A stretch of 64,000 nucleotides of DNA from Sulfitobacter undariae (GTDB lineage Bacteria > Pseudomonadota > Alphaproteobacteria > Rhodobacterales > Rhodobacteraceae). This document shows, one piece after another, positions 63,099 to 64,000 of the stretch. Within the stretch, counting starts at the first letter, position 1, and each line of letters begins with the position of its first letter. The DNA is taken from positions 56,795 to 120,794 of the forward strand of contig NZ_JACIEI010000009.1 of the NCBI RefSeq assembly GCF_014196805.1, given 5' to 3'. The position numbers and the translations under genes were made by a program. The notes below the pieces were generated by a model. That model worked only from the letters and a program-made list of their open reading frames with translations. It ran no database searches and was not told the origin of the DNA.

Positions 63099-63610
63099 CG
63101 GTTCTGTCGCGAACTTTTCTCTACAGTTTGCGCGCTGGGGAAGGGGATATTCGGGTCGCCCATTTCATCAACCCTTGAATGGACGGATAAAGTGCGTCAA
63201 CGGCGACAATACCTTGTTGACGCGCTCCGAAACGCTGCTGCTCTACATAGCAGGTCGTGAGGGTGAACGGTGTAGCGGAAACAATTGGGTGTCCGATCTA
63301 GTCATGCTCGCCCTGCGCTATGACCCAGCGAAGGCGCTGTTATCCCAAAAAGCTGTGTAGGCGCTTTCGACAGTAAGGTTCTGATCGACGTGACCAACTC
63401 GCTGGCACGCGTGTCGTTAAAGCCTTCAACACAGTCTTTGCCGATCTTCTCAAAGGGCAGGCAGCAGGCACGACATCCAGATCATAAGTGAGCCGAAGGT
63501 TTCCGCAACCACAACCTAGCAGATTTAATGGACGCCTCAATTTGACACTATCATGGGCTGTACTTAACCATAAGCTGTACACGCAAGGTCGGAACCATTT
63601 GAGAAGCGAT
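63099..63610. other. Gene-poor stretch before the truncated hydrolase gene
   Basis: About 510 bases with no intact gene. The only recognisable content is a decayed NAD(P)-binding fragment at 63360-63487, listed separately. The rest shows only open frames with no family resemblance. Confidence 0.5.
63360..63487 (+). pseudogene. Remnant of an NAD(P)-binding oxidoreductase (F420-reductase-like)
   Basis: Translated pieces FDSKVLIDVTNSLA (frame from 63360) and, after a frame change near 63410, RVVKAFNTVFADLLKGQ ending in TAA at 63485-63487 match two conserved segments of NADPH-dependent F420 reductase-like proteins. In intact proteins these segments lie some 20-25 residues further apart and the N-terminal Rossmann motif precedes them. 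Here the middle is deleted, the frame is broken and the start is missing. Confidence 0.55.
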
Positions 63611-63925
63611 ATGAGAAAAATCCTCTACGAAAGCGAAACCGCAAAGGTGGTCAGCGTTGGAGATATTGCGGGCAGGGACGTTTGCGTGACATTTCACCCA
63701 TACGCTTCTATTGAAAGCAACTTAAATGTTGCGCTTGGGTTTGGCGAAGCCCAGCTGGCGAAACTTGGGAAGCCTGCTGTGCATTTCATCAACTTGAGGA
63801 ACCACTGGTGGCATATAGAAGACCTTACGGAGTGTCTTGAGGCTGCCAAATCCGTCGTGGATACCGCAAAAAGCAGGACCGGCTACGGTTCGTCAATGGG
63901 TGGGTATGGACCTGTCACGCTTTAG
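63611..63925 (+). CDS. Truncated hypothetical protein with hydrolase-like GSSMGGY motif
   Basis: 104 residues from ATG 63611. The frame ends just after YGSSMGGYGPVTL. The GxSxGGY motif normally forms the nucleophile elbow of alpha/beta-hydrolase-like proteins, which continue well beyond it, so the C-terminal half is missing. The break coincides with the apparent end of an IS3-family element (about 63907). Intact homologues, as I recall them, are uncharacterised and possibly linked to surface polysaccharide. Likely a disrupted gene. Confidence 0.55.
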   Translation: MRKILYESETAKVVSVGDIAGRDVCVTFHPYASIESNLNVALGFGEAQLAKLGKPAVHFINLRNHWWHIEDLTECLEAAKSVVDTAKSRTGYGSSMGGYGPVTL

Positions 63926-64000
63926 TGCCGCCCCAAGTGCTCGTTTAAGCCACCTTTCGTTCGAAGGCGACAGGGCTTTTCCAGCCCAGTGCTGAGTGGC
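63907..64000 (-). mobile_element. IS3-family insertion sequence, right-window end
   Basis: The transposase OrfB C terminus (63945-64000, minus strand) and a non-coding tail lie here. The probable IS terminus starts with TGGACCTGTCACG at 63907, directly after the hydrolase reading frame is interrupted. TG/CA ends are usual for IS3 elements. The rest of the element is outside the window, so the boundary is approximate. Confidence 0.6.
63945..64000 (-). CDS. IS3-family transposase OrfB, C-terminal end only
   Basis: The minus strand reads HSALGWKSPVAFERKVA followed by TAA (63945-63947). This is the characteristic last segment of IS3-family OrfB (rve integrase) proteins. The start and catalytic DDE residues lie beyond the window. 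Confidence 0.8.
   Translation of the reverse strand, partial: HSALGWKSPVAFERKVA

Noticed and set aside
63101..63114. GTTC/GAAC hairpin followed by TTTT after potC
   Set aside because: A four-pair stem is too weak for a terminator call.
1..64000. CRISPR arrays, prophage, rRNA or tRNA genes
   Set aside because: No regularly spaced repeats, phage structural or integrase genes, or foldable stable-RNA genes were seen on either strand.

Overview
The window looks like chromosomal DNA of a Roseobacter-group (Rhodobacterales) alphaproteobacterium or a close relative. The reasons are moderate GC content (judged by eye), tightly packed operons with many ATGA start/stop overlaps, several ABC importers for organic nitrogen and carbon compounds, and the protein family mix: ACAD10/11-type kinase and dehydrogenase, acetylpolyamine amidohydrolase, Bsr-like racemase and PotDABC. 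I see no rRNA, tRNA, CRISPR array or prophage. The only mobile DNA is the end of an IS3-family element at the right edge.

Layout. (1) 1-12.6 kb, plus strand: the end of a nitronate monooxygenase, an atypical histidine phosphatase, an ACAD10/11-type acyl-CoA kinase and an IclR regulator. After a regulatory gap with two perfect palindromes comes a branched-chain-type ABC importer (LivKHMGF) run together with a serine hydrolase, acetoacetyl-CoA synthetase and thioesterase II. (2) 12.7-19.7 kb, minus strand: acyl-CoA ligase, 3-hydroxyacyl-CoA dehydrogenase, enoyl-CoA hydratase, ACAD11-type dehydrogenase, two SDRs and a VOC protein, preceded by a tiny leader ORF and facing a GntR/UTRA regulator. 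Parts 1 and 2 together resemble uptake and beta-oxidation of an acyl or hydroxyacyl compound, possibly through a phosphorylated 4-hydroxyacyl-CoA. (3) 20.9-26.1 kb: RND efflux pump plus TetR regulator. (4) 26.1-40.6 kb: a divergent catabolic unit around a GntR gene and a 19-bp palindrome. One arm encodes acetylpolyamine-amidohydrolase-like, ThDP, M20, hydroxylysine-kinase-like, phospholyase-type aminotransferase, EamA and GNAT proteins. The other encodes a Dpp-type importer and an SDR. (5) 40.6-50.8 kb: a five-part cluster matching E. coli yehI/yehL/yehM/yehP/yehQ (DUF4132, MoxR AAA+ ATPase, DUF5682, VWA, SWIM), in which the DUF5682 gene is interrupted by an in-frame TGA. (6) 51.0-58.8 kb: Bsr-like racemase, M20 amidohydrolase, class III aminotransferase, LysR regulator and a polar amino-acid ABC importer. 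(7) 59.1-63.1 kb: PotDABC-type polyamine importer. (8) 63.1-64.0 kb: gene remnants and an IS3-family end.

A recurring design is a strong hairpin directly after the substrate-binding-protein gene in all four importer operons, which would uncouple abundant binding protein from scarcer membrane components. The best candidates for undescribed biology are the kinase-lyase-deacetylase unit at 26-41 kb, the Yeh-type MoxR/VWA cluster with its split DUF5682 gene, and the ACAD10/11-type pathway split between two operons. All functional statements come from reading motifs by eye; no database search was run.
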